In this document: positions 8,572-15,478 of the stretch, in pieces
Layout of the letters: every line of letters begins with the position of its first letter
How positions within the stretch are numbered: the stretch's first letter is position 1
Assembly: GCF_019799945.1 (NCBI RefSeq)
Contig: NZ_JABGCH010000005.1
Location: 62,001 to 126,000, forward strand
From: Modestobacter marinus
GTDB taxonomy: Bacteria > Actinomycetota > Actinomycetes > Mycobacteriales > Geodermatophilaceae
DNA: 64,000 nucleotides
Reading direction: 5' to 3'
Notes under the pieces: model-generated
Databases searched by the model: none
Seen by the model: only the letters and a program-made list of their open reading frames with translations
What the model was told of the DNA's origin: nothing
Made by a program: the position numbers and the translations under genes

Positions 8572-8882
8572 CCGCCGCCCGGTATCCGGTCACTGTCGCC
8601 GTGCAGCTGTTCACGGGTGCCGTGGCCGGGCCCCCGCTGAGCGACGTCGTCGTCAACCGCCGGGACGACGGCACCGAGGGTGCTCCGGGTGCCGGCCGGC
8701 GACCCCACCACCGTGCCCGGCTACATGCTGCGCCTGGTGCAGCGGCAGCTGGAGGAGCTCGACCTCGCCACCTTCCACGCCGAGTGGGCACCCGAGGCCC
8801 GCGACCGAGTGCCCGAGGGGCGTGCGGTAGACACGACCTCTCGCCGTGGGACCGGCCCGCGGAACGCGTGAGGAGCAGCAGG
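8572..8882 (+). other. Gap with possible decayed or tiny ORF
   Basis: This 311-base stretch holds no intact gene I can name. Two adjoining frames look coding. From the GTG at 8601 one reads MQLFTGAVAGPPLSDVVVN, and from 8680 a second frame reads PAGDPTTVPGYMLRLVQRQL and continues with an amphipathic stretch, ending at 8871. A single frameshift near 8675-8680 would join them into a protein of about 90 residues. This may be a small decayed gene or chance. The ribosome binding site of the next gene (GAGGAGCAG) closes the gap. Confidence 0.3.
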
Positions 8883-9413
8883 GTGGCTGACCACTACATC
8901 GGCGGACTGGACTTCGGGGCCCCGGAGATCGACGAGCAGGCGTTCGTGGCGCCGACCGCGGTCGTGGTCGGCAAGGTGACCATGGGTCCGCGGTCGAGCA
9001 TCTGGTACGGGGCCGTGGCCCGGGCCGACGCGGAGGTCATCGAGATCGGCGCGGACTCCAACGTGCAGGACGGCTCCACGCTGCACAGCGACCCCGGGTT
9101 CCCGCTGGTGCTCGGCGATCGGGTCACCGTCGGGCACGGCGTGGTGCTGCACGGCTGCCGGGTGGACGACGAGGTGCTGGTCGGGATGGGCAGCACCGTG
9201 CTCAACGGCGCGCACATCGGCACCGGGTCGATCATCGCGGCCGGCGCCGTGGTCACCCAGGGCACCGAGATCCCGCCGAACTCCCTGGTCGCCGGGGTGC
9301 CGGCGAAGGTGCGCCGGCAGACGACCGAGGACGACGTCGCCGCCATCAAGGCGAACGCGGTCAGCTACACCGACCGGCTCGACCGGCACCGCGCCGTCCG
9401 CCGGCTGTCCTGA
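8883..9413 (+). CDS. Gamma-class carbonic anhydrase homologue (left-handed beta-helix)
   Basis: The 176-residue protein is built of hexapeptide repeats ([LIV]-G-x-x-x-x) typical of a left-handed parallel beta-helix, for example VVVGKVTMGPRSSIWYGAVARAD and VGMGSTVLNGAHIGTGSIIAAGAVV. The expected metal-ligand histidines are visible: one in QDGSTLHSDPG and two more in VTVGHGVVLHGC. Family members form trimers with metal at the subunit interfaces, and many bacterial YrdA/CaiE-like members have no proven activity. The GTG at 8883 follows GAGGAGCAG. The next gene starts only 3 bases after the stop. Confidence 0.9.
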   Translation: MADHYIGGLDFGAPEIDEQAFVAPTAVVVGKVTMGPRSSIWYGAVARADAEVIEIGADSNVQDGSTLHSDPGFPLVLGDRVTVGHGVVLHGCRVDDEVLVGMGSTVLNGAHIGTGSIIAAGAVVTQGTEIPPNSLVAGVPAKVRRQTTEDDVAAIKANAVSYTDRLDRHRAVRRLS

Positions 9414-9416
9414 CCC

Positions 9417-10034
9417 GTGTCCGGCGACGGCCCGGACGCGGGCGGGCAGGTGACCGGGCTGCTGCGCGCGGCGTACCTGCTCACCGGCGACCGGGCCGCC
9501 GCCGAGGACCTGCTGCTGGCCGTGCTGGTGGCCGCGGGTCCGGGAACGGGCGACCGCCGCCGGCTCGTCGCCGAGCACCTGCGCCGCAGCCGGCGCCAGG
9601 TGGTCGGGGAGGCCACCGCGGCGTTCAGCTGGCCCGGTGCGACGCAGCCGGCGGCACCCGGCCCCGGCCCGGTGGCCGCGGCCCTCGCCCGCCTGCCACC
9701 GCGGACGCGGGCGGTGCTCGTCCTCCGGTACGGCGAGGACCTGCCCGATGAGGTGGTCGGTCCGGCGGTCGGCCGGCCGGCGGCGGCCGTGGCCGGGCTG
9801 ACCGACCAGGGCCTGACCCGGCTCGGGGAGCTGCTCGGGGAGCCGGACGTCGAGGCGGCGCTGCGCCGGGACCTGTCGCGCCGGGCCGCCGAGGTCGACG
9901 GGGCGGCACCGGCCGGGCTGCTCGACCGCGTGGCGGCCGACCGCCGGGCGCAGCGGAGCCACCGCGCCGGCCTGGTGGCGCTCGCGGTCCTCGGCGCCGC
10001 CGTCGTCCTCCTCGTGCTGCTCACGGTGGGCTGA
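9417..10034 (+). CDS. ECF-sigma-like protein with C-terminal membrane anchor
   Basis: The 205-residue protein begins with a sigma-2-like stretch (LLRAAYLLTGDRAAAEDLLL). It continues with a sigma-4-like stretch (LARLPPRTRAVLVLRYGEDL and the following helix), then an acidic linker and one C-terminal transmembrane helix (GLVALAVLGAAVVLLVLLTV) at the very end. The sigma regions match the SigE-like group in actinobacteria, but the -10 recognition part is short and degenerate. It may be a membrane-held regulator rather than a working sigma factor. It starts 3 bases after the carbonic-anhydrase-like gene. No anti-sigma gene adjoins it, which fits self-tethering. Confidence 0.75.
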   Translation: MSGDGPDAGGQVTGLLRAAYLLTGDRAAAEDLLLAVLVAAGPGTGDRRRLVAEHLRRSRRQVVGEATAAFSWPGATQPAAPGPGPVAAALARLPPRTRAVLVLRYGEDLPDEVVGPAVGRPAAAVAGLTDQGLTRLGELLGEPDVEAALRRDLSRRAAEVDGAAPAGLLDRVAADRRAQRSHRAGLVALAVLGAAVVLLVLLTVG

Positions 10035-10055
10035 GGCGCGTGCGCCGGCCGGCGG

Positions 10056-11147
10056 TCAGACGCGGTACTGGCGCACCAGGGGGCAGCTGAACGGGTCGCG
10101 CTCGGCCAGCCCGACCTGGTTGAGGTACTTGACCACGGTGGCGTAGGAGCCCAGCAGCGACGTCTCCGTGTAGACCACTCCGGAGCGGGCGCAGAAGTCC
10201 CGGACCAGCGGCTGGGCGCGCTTCAGGTTGGGGCGCGGCATGCTCGGGAACAGGTGGTGCTCCACCTGGTAGTTCAGGCCACCCATGAACAGGTCGGTGA
10301 ACCGGCCGCCGCGGATGTTGCGCGACATCAGCACCTGGCGGCGGAGGAAGTCGATCTTGGCCTGCTCCGGCACCAGCGGCATGCCCTTGTGGTTGGGCGC
10401 GAACGACCCGCCGAGCAGCACACCGAAGACCGCGAGCTGGACCCCGATGAAGGCGGCGGCGATGCCGGCCGGCAGCAGCAGGAAGACGATCGCCACGAAC
10501 GCCGCCAGCCGGACGCCGATGATCCCGAGCTCCAGCCACCGGTGCGGCATGTCCTTGCGCTGCCACAGCGTCTGGATGCTGGCCACGTGCAGGGCCACGC
10601 CCTCCAGGGTGAGCAGCGGGAAGAACGCCCAGCCCTGACGGCGGGTGAACCACGCGGCCACCCCGGTGCGCCCCCGGGCGGCCTCGGGGTGGAAGGCCAG
10701 CGGGCCGGGGCCGATGTCGGGGTCCTTGCCGACCTGGTTGGGCGCGTTGTGGTGCTTGTTGTGCTTGCCCATCCACCAGCCGTAGCTCAGCCCGGCGAAG
10801 CCGCAGGACAGCACCCGGGCGGCCCAGGCGTTGCCCGCGTGGGAGGCGAAGACCTGCCGGTGGGCGGTGTCGTGTCCGAGGAAGCCGAACTGGGTGCAGA
10901 CGACGGCCAGGACGGCGGCCAGCGCCAGCTGCCACCAGGTGTCCCCGAGCAGGACGACGGCCACCCAGGTGCCCGCGAAGGCGGCGACGGTCAGGGCGAT
11001 GACCCCGAGGTACCAGCCCCGCCGGCGGTTCAGCAGCCCGGCGTCACGCACCTGCCGGGAGAGCTCGGCGTACTCGCTGACCTGGCGGTCGCGGGCGCGG
11101 CGGACGGTGGCCGCTCGAGGGGACGCCTCGAGTGCAGATGAGGTCAT
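10056..11147 (-). CDS. Membrane fatty acid desaturase (acyl-lipid/acyl-CoA)
   Basis: The 363-residue integral membrane protein carries the three histidine boxes of the non-heme diiron desaturases: HDTAH, HNKHH (in GKHNKHHNAPNQ) and QVEHH in LNYQVEHHLFPSMPRPNL. The third box with Gln in place of His is typical of delta-5/delta-6 front-end-like desaturases and of mycobacterial DesA3-type enzymes. Four to six hydrophobic helices surround the boxes, and electron donors are not encoded nearby. The ATG at 11147 is preferred over upstream frame extension because the protein there resembles family N-termini. It diverges from the alcohol dehydrogenase gene. Confidence 0.92.
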   Translation of the reverse strand: MTSSALEASPRAATVRRARDRQVSEYAELSRQVRDAGLLNRRRGWYLGVIALTVAAFAGTWVAVVLLGDTWWQLALAAVLAVVCTQFGFLGHDTAHRQVFASHAGNAWAARVLSCGFAGLSYGWWMGKHNKHHNAPNQVGKDPDIGPGPLAFHPEAARGRTGVAAWFTRRQGWAFFPLLTLEGVALHVASIQTLWQRKDMPHRWLELGIIGVRLAAFVAIVFLLLPAGIAAAFIGVQLAVFGVLLGGSFAPNHKGMPLVPEQAKIDFLRRQVLMSRNIRGGRFTDLFMGGLNYQVEHHLFPSMPRPNLKRAQPLVRDFCARSGVVYTETSLLGSYATVVKYLNQVGLAERDPFSCPLVRQYRV

Positions 11148-11338
11148 GGGTGCTCTCTGGGAGGGGGCCCCGCTGGACAGGGCGGTGCCGGTCGATCCGG
11201 CTGGATGGGTCCGCGCTACCGCCTGGTTTGAGCACCGCGTGCCCCTGACGGTAGGTGGCACACGACCGGTCCGCCACGCGGGCGGCGGATCGCCGACCAG
11301 GTGGCCGGGAGCCGGTTCCCACCGGGCAGGCTGTCGGT

Positions 11339-12370
11339 GTGCGCGCGCTCGTGTTCGAGGAGTTCGGCGGTCCGCTGACGGTGCAGGAGGTCCCCGACCC
11401 GCGGCCGGGCCCGGACGGCGTGGTCGTGCGGGTCGGGGCGAGCGGGATCTGCCGCAGTGACTGGCATGCCTGGTCGGGGCACGACCCGGACGTCGACCTG
11501 CCGCACGTGCCCGGTCACGAGCTGGCCGGCACGGTGGCCGCGGTCGGTGCGCGGGTGCGGTCCTGGGCGGTGGGCGACCGGGTCACGGTCCCGTTCGTGT
11601 GTGCCTGCGGGCGGTGCGGCCCGTGCCGGGACGGCGACGGGCAGGTGTGCCTGCGCCAGACCCAGCCCGGGTTCACGCACTGGGGCTCGCTGGCCGAGTA
11701 CGTCGCGCTCGACGCCGCCGACGTGAACCTGGTCGCGCTGCCCGCGGACCTGCCGTTCAGCACCGCCGCGAGCCTGGGCTGCCGGTTCGCGACCGCGTTC
11801 CGTGCCGTCACCGGGGTCGGCCGGGTGCGGCCGGGGGAGTGGGTGGCGGTGCACGGCTGCGGCGGGGTGGGGCTCTCGGCGGTCCAGGTCGCGGTCGCCG
11901 CCGGAGCCCGGGTGGTCGCCGTCGACGTGGCGCCGGGCGCGCGGGAGCTGGCGGCCGCGTTCGGCGCGGAGCACGTCGTCGACGGGACGGCGGCCGACGT
12001 GCCCACGGCGGTCGTCGAGCTCACCGGCGGCGGCGCCCACGTCTCCCTCGACGCGCTGGGTGCCGCGGTCACCTGCGTCAACTCGATCCGCAGCCTGCGC
12101 CGGCGCGGGCGGCACGTGCAGGTGGGCCTGCTGCCCCCGGTGCTGGGCCGCCCGGAGGTCCCGATGGACGCGGTGGTGGCCGGGGAGCTCGCCGTGCTGG
12201 GCAGCCACGGGATGGCCGCCGCCGACTACCCGGCGATGCTGTCCCTCATCTCCGCCGGGCGGCTGCGCCCGGAGCTGCTGGTCACCCGGGAGCTCGCGCT
12301 GGCCGACGCCGGGCCGGCGCTGGCGGGGGTGGGCGGCGAGCCGGGCATCGCCGTCGTCACCGCGTTCTGA
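11339..12370 (+). CDS. Zinc-dependent alcohol dehydrogenase (MDR family)
   Basis: The 343-residue medium-chain dehydrogenase shows the catalytic zinc ligands (GICRSDWHAW and the GHE of HVPGHELAG). It also has four structural-zinc cysteines (CACGRCGPCRDGDGQVC) and the Rossmann motif in VHGCGGVGLSAVQVA. Such enzymes oxidise alcohols or reduce aldehydes with NAD(P); the substrate is not predictable. The GTG at 11339 begins the family-like RALVFEEFGGPL. The last 267 bases (12104-12370) recur at 13525-13791 with about 97 % identity, so this gene marks the left edge of an inserted marR cassette. Confidence 0.93.
   Translation: MRALVFEEFGGPLTVQEVPDPRPGPDGVVVRVGASGICRSDWHAWSGHDPDVDLPHVPGHELAGTVAAVGARVRSWAVGDRVTVPFVCACGRCGPCRDGDGQVCLRQTQPGFTHWGSLAEYVALDAADVNLVALPADLPFSTAASLGCRFATAFRAVTGVGRVRPGEWVAVHGCGGVGLSAVQVAVAAGARVVAVDVAPGARELAAAFGAEHVVDGTAADVPTAVVELTGGGAHVSLDALGAAVTCVNSIRSLRRRGRHVQVGLLPPVLGRPEVPMDAVVAGELAVLGSHGMAAADYPAMLSLISAGRLRPELLVTRELALADAGPALAGVGGEPGIAVVTAF
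12104..12370 (+). repeat. Direct repeat copy A: 3' end of alcohol dehydrogenase
   Basis: These 267 bases are the C-terminal coding end of the alcohol dehydrogenase, from CGCGGGCGGCACG to the TGA. They recur at 13525-13791. The similarity stops immediately after the stop codon on the right and at the CGCGGGCGG junction on the left. Copy A is in frame and intact. Confidence 0.93.
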
Positions 12371-12400
12371 GCACGGCTGACAGGGGTGGTGGAGCCGTGC

Positions 12401-12904
12401 TCAACGCCCGCCCAGGGAGTGACCGATCCCGAGCGCGCGGGCCATCGCCGTCATCGCCCGGGACATCCGGGAGGGCATGGACGCCGGCTCCGGGATGGTG
12501 ACCGGCCGGACCCGCCCGTTGTGCAGCGCGGCGATCCGCCACGCGCCGTCCTCTCGCACGGCGACGAGCGTCTGCCGCGAGAGCCGCCGCTTCGGCAGGC
12601 TGGCCCGCCAGGGCATGAGCACGGAGCCGGTCGCGTGCAGGACGGCGACGTCGGGGCGCAGGTGGCGGATCGACTCGACGCGGCCGACGAGCGCGGAGCC
12701 GGTCAGCACGCCCCGGAACAGCCGGTCGTGGTTCTCGACCATGGCCTGTCGACCTCGCGCGTGGGTGCCGTCGTAGGACACGTAGTCGCTGTCCTCGGTG
12801 AAGCACGCCCCGTAGGCGGCCGCGTCGCCGGCCGTCCAGGCCGCGCACATCCGGTCGAACAGCTCGGTCAGCGTCGCATCTGCAGCCCTTGCCACGATCG
12901 TCAT
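12401..12904 (-). CDS. SnoaL/SgcJ-like (DUF4440) NTF2-fold protein
   Basis: The 167-residue protein has the NTF2-like layout of the SgcJ/EcaC group: an N-terminal helix (TLTELFDRMCAAWTAGDAAAYGACF), the EDSDYVSYDGTHARG loop, the strand region DVAVLHATGSVLMPW, and the closing strand GAWRIAALHNGRV. These small cytoplasmic proteins bind hydrophobic ligands or act as cyclases or isomerases; no specific role can be assigned. Its start shares a base with the marR stop (ATGA overlap), so marR and this gene form a two-gene operon. The pair occupies the space between the two copies of the dehydrogenase 3' end. Confidence 0.85.
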   Translation of the reverse strand: MTIVARAADATLTELFDRMCAAWTAGDAAAYGACFTEDSDYVSYDGTHARGRQAMVENHDRLFRGVLTGSALVGRVESIRHLRPDVAVLHATGSVLMPWRASLPKRRLSRQTLVAVREDGAWRIAALHNGRVRPVTIPEPASMPSRMSRAMTAMARALGIGHSLGGR

Positions 12905-13449
12905 CAGACATCCTCCTTCGCTCGCCTCGGACGAGAGGGCCGGCGTCCGGCGGCGCGGCCCGCTCCACTGAGGAGCGCGCGGCCGCGGAGCCGGGTGGTG
13001 CGCTCCTGGAGCTCATCGGTTGCGCGGACCAGGAAGGTCAGCACCGCGGCGACCTGGTCCGGGGTCATCCCGACGATGAGGCGGTCGAGTGCCGGACCGT
13101 TCTCCTCGAAGACGGCGGCGACCTCCCCGACCCGCTCCGGGACGGGTTCCAGCAGTTGCCTCCGTCCGTCGGTCGGGTCCGGACGGCGACGCAGGAAGTT
13201 GGCCGACTCCAGTCGGTTGACGACTCCGGTGACGGCGCCCGTGGTGAGCCCGGTCATCGCGGCGAGCCGGCTGCCGGTGAGCTCGCCGTGCTGTAGCAGC
13301 AGGTCGAGGCACTTGTGGTCGGAGGGCCCGAGCCCGAGCCGCTCGGCGATGGCGTGGTGGTAGAGCACCGTGGCCGTGCTGTGCCGGCGCGTCACCTCTG
13401 CCAGGCGCTCCACCTCCACGTCGGTCTGTCGAGCCATCCGCCTCACCAT
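12904..13449 (-). CDS. MarR-family transcriptional regulator
   Basis: The 181-residue protein has a MarR winged helix: helices around HHAIAERLGLGPSDHKCLDLL, recognition segment GSRLAAMTGLTTGAVTGVVNRL, and wing NFLRRRPDPTDGRRQLLEPV. The C-terminus is basic. Two starts are possible: the ATG at 13449, inside a long palindrome and consistent with a leaderless transcript, or the ATG at 13437 (MARQTDVEVERL) with a GGTGAGG upstream. It probably represses its own operon through the palindrome at 13444-13476. A ligand is unknown; the co-transcribed SnoaL-like protein may act on it. Confidence 0.92.
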   Translation of the reverse strand: MVRRMARQTDVEVERLAEVTRRHSTATVLYHHAIAERLGLGPSDHKCLDLLLQHGELTGSRLAAMTGLTTGAVTGVVNRLESANFLRRRPDPTDGRRQLLEPVPERVGEVAAVFEENGPALDRLIVGMTPDQVAAVLTFLVRATDELQERTTRLRGRALLSGAGRAAGRRPSRPRRAKEDV

Positions 13450-13476
13450 CTCGCTTAGAATCTAAGCGAGATGGTG
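13444..13476. promoter_or_regulatory. Perfect 16-bp inverted repeat, likely MarR operator/divergent promoter
   Basis: The arms CACCATCTCGCTTAGA (13444-13459) and its exact complement (13461-13476) flank a single central base. The palindrome contains a -10-like hexamer on each strand (TAGAAT on plus, TAGATT on minus). Its ends hold the marR ATG on one side and the ATG of the dehydrogenase-fragment ORF on the other, each about 9 bases beyond the hexamer. This fits an autoregulated, possibly leaderless, divergent promoter. Confidence 0.8.
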
Positions 13477-13791
13477 ACACAGATCGCCATGGTCCTGTCA
13501 ACCCTCGGAATCGGCGCGCTGACCCGCGGGCGGCACGTGCAGGTGGGCCTGCTGCCCCGGTGCTGGGCCGCCCGGAGGTCCCGACGGACGCGGTGGCCGC
13601 CCGGGGAGCTCGCCGTGCTGGGCAGCCACGGGATGGCCGCCGCCGACTACCCGGCGATGCTGTCCCTCATCTCCGCCGGGCGGCTGCGCCCGGAGCTGCA
13701 GGTCACCCGGGAGCTCGCGCTGGCCGACGCCGGGCCGGCGCTGGCGGGCGTGGGCGGCGAGCCGGGCATCGCCGTCGTCAGCGCGTTCTGA
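13471..13791 (+). pseudogene. Truncated, scrambled alcohol dehydrogenase 3' fragment
   Basis: An ORF of 106 residues starts at the ATG in the MarR palindrome. It runs through a new 18-residue leader and then into a copy of the dehydrogenase C-terminus. Compared with the intact gene, one C is missing from a CCCCC run near 13555 and one base is gained near 13603. About 16 residues ([15 protein letters not shown] in place of PVLGRPEVPMDAVVA) are therefore read in the wrong frame before the frame is restored. It lacks all zinc and NAD-binding parts, so it cannot be an active dehydrogenase. I treat it as a displaced remnant. Confidence 0.8.
13525..13791 (+). repeat. Direct repeat copy B: displaced 3' end of alcohol dehydrogenase
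   Basis: This is the second copy of 12104-12370. By my reading it differs at about eight positions in 267, including a compensating deletion and insertion. The similarity ends at the TGA. Between the two copies lie 1154 bases with the SnoaL-like gene, marR and its palindrome. Confidence 0.92.
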
Positions 13792-13853
13792 GCCGCCGCG
13801 CCCGGCGCGGCGACTCGCGGGACGACCCCTGCGCGTGCCCCACACTCGGGAGG

Positions 13854-14903
13854 GTGCAGGACGAGGGCGAGGCGCGCCCCACCCCGACCGCCGCCGCGGT
13901 GGACCGGCTGTTGCTCGGGGGTGGTCGCCGGTACACCCGGGCGCAGGTGGCCGAGCTATCCGGCATGCCGCCGGACCGCTTCCAGCGGCTGTGGCACGCC
14001 CTGGGGTTCGCCGAGGCCGCCGAGCGCGACGTGGTGTTCACCGACAACGACGTCACCGCGCTGCGCACCCTCGCCGATCTCGTCGACGCCGGGTTCGTGG
14101 CCCCGGGCACCGAGGCGTCGTTCGCCCGGGCGCTGGCGCAGCCGCTCGCGCGGCTGGCCGACTGGCAGACGGCCCTGCTCACCGGCGCCCTGGCGCGTGA
14201 CCGCGCCGGGCGGCCGGACGGGCCGGACCCCGCGCCCGGGGACGTGCCGCCCGCGGCCGAGGCGTTGATGACGCTGCTGGGCGGGGTGCAGGACTACGTG
14301 TGGCGCCGGCACCTGGCGGCCGCGGTCGAGCGGGCGCCGACCGCGCCGGCCGCCGGCGAAGTGCGCGTGCTGGCGGTCGGCTTCGCCGACCTGGTCGGCT
14401 ACACCACCCGCACGCGCGGCATGAGCGGCGCCGAGCTGGGCGACATGGTGGAGGACTTCGAGGCGACCGCCGCCGAGGTGGTCGCGCGCGGTGCTGGCCA
14501 GGTGGTGAAGAACGTCGGGGACGGCGTGCTGTTCACCGCCGCCGACCCGGCCGCCGCGGCGGAGATCGGGCTGTCGCTGCCCGAGCGGTGGGCGGCCGGG
14601 GACCGGCCGCCGCTGCGGGTCGGCCTGGCGCACGGCCGGGTGCTCACCCGGCTCGGGGACGTCTACTCGTCGGTGGTGAACCTGGCCAGCCGGCTGACCA
14701 CGGTGGCCCGCGCCGGCAGCGTGCTCGTCGACCGGGAGCTGGCTGCCCGGCTGCAGCGGCACCCCCGCTACCGGGTCGTGCCGCTGCAGCGCCGCTCGGT
14801 GCGCGGCTTCGAGGACCTGCAACCGTGGCTGGTCAGCCGCCGCAGTGGCGACGACGAGCCGCCGGACGGGGACCCCGGCCCCACCGCGGACCTGCCCGGC
14901 TGA
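13854..14903 (+). CDS. Class III adenylate/guanylate cyclase
   Basis: The 349-residue protein has an N-terminal helical region with a MerR/winged-helix-like segment (YTRAQVAELSGMPPDRFQRLW, residues about 25-50). A C-terminal CHD cyclase domain follows from about residue 170. Both metal-binding aspartates are present, in VGFADLVGYTTRTRG (about Asp179) and VKNVGDGVLFT (about Asp223), and YSSVVNLASRLTTVAR matches the dimer/transition-state region. The soluble DNA-binding-like N-terminus plus cyclase resembles mycobacterial Rv2212-type proteins. The GTG at 13854 is likely, though the AGG before it is very close. The gene reads away from the displaced dehydrogenase fragment. Confidence 0.88.
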   Translation: MQDEGEARPTPTAAAVDRLLLGGGRRYTRAQVAELSGMPPDRFQRLWHALGFAEAAERDVVFTDNDVTALRTLADLVDAGFVAPGTEASFARALAQPLARLADWQTALLTGALARDRAGRPDGPDPAPGDVPPAAEALMTLLGGVQDYVWRRHLAAAVERAPTAPAAGEVRVLAVGFADLVGYTTRTRGMSGAELGDMVEDFEATAAEVVARGAGQVVKNVGDGVLFTAADPAAAAEIGLSLPERWAAGDRPPLRVGLAHGRVLTRLGDVYSSVVNLASRLTTVARAGSVLVDRELAARLQRHPRYRVVPLQRRSVRGFEDLQPWLVSRRSGDDEPPDGDPGPTADLPG

Positions 14904-14926
14904 GCCCGGTCCCCCCGGCGGCCGGG

Positions 14927-15478
14927 TCAGCCGGTCGGCTCCGCGGGGGCGTCGTCGGTGGGGGCCGGCGCCTGGCTGGTGGTGGCCGGCGCGCGGGACG
15001 TCGTCGGCGCCGAGGTCGTCGGCTCCTCCTCGTCGTCCGTCGGCGGAGCCGAGGTGGAGGTCTGCCGGCCGGTGGTCGCCGGGGCGGTCGGGTCCGCGTC
15101 GGTGGTGTCCGCCGGGTCGCTGGTCGGCGCCTCCGGGTCGGCGGTCTCCGCCGGCGTCGACTCCGGGGCCGGGACCGGGCTGGTGGGCGGCGGCAGCACG
15201 TCCGAGGCGGGCACACGCAGGGTCTGACCCGTGGTGGTGGTCACCGTCGTGTACTCCACGGGGTCCGGCCGCACCGCGACGTACAGGGCGAAGAGCAGCA
15301 GGAACAGGGAGCCGAGCACCAGGGTCGACGTGCGCGCGCGGCCGATCCGGGCGGGCAGCTTCCCGCCCGGCCACAGCCGCGAGCGGCGGGTGGCCGGCAT
15401 CGTGGTGACGGCCGGCTGCACCCCGGTCTGCTGCTGCACCGTGGTCGGTCGGTCGTCCGGCGAGTGCCGAGGGCTCAT
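14927..15478 (-). CDS. Membrane-anchored Pro/Thr-rich hypothetical protein
   Basis: The 183-residue protein has a basic cytoplasmic N-terminus of about 50 residues and one transmembrane helix (TSTLVLGSLFLLLFALYVAV). It also has a short ordered segment (EYTTVTTTTGQTLRVPASDV) and a tail of about 95 residues rich in Pro, Thr, Ser, Ala and Asp. The tail looks like an extended, possibly glycosylated, cell-wall-spanning region. Its ATG overlaps the stop of mscS, so the two are co-translated. I do not recognise a family; a partner or wall anchor for the channel is only a guess. Confidence 0.75.
   Translation of the reverse strand: MSPRHSPDDRPTTVQQQTGVQPAVTTMPATRRSRLWPGGKLPARIGRARTSTLVLGSLFLLLFALYVAVRPDPVEYTTVTTTTGQTLRVPASDVLPPPTSPVPAPESTPAETADPEAPTSDPADTTDADPTAPATTGRQTSTSAPPTDDEEEPTTSAPTTSRAPATTSQAPAPTDDAPAEPTG

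Noticed and set aside
13479-13501. TTGACA hexamer (minus strand, 13496-13501) as -35 of marR
   Set aside because: No -10-like hexamer lies 16-18 bases away. The hexamer inside the palindrome is 31 bases off.
12371-13524. Insertion sequence around marR
   Set aside because: There is no transposase and no terminal inverted repeats at the borders. The flanking duplication is coding DNA, not a short target-site duplication.
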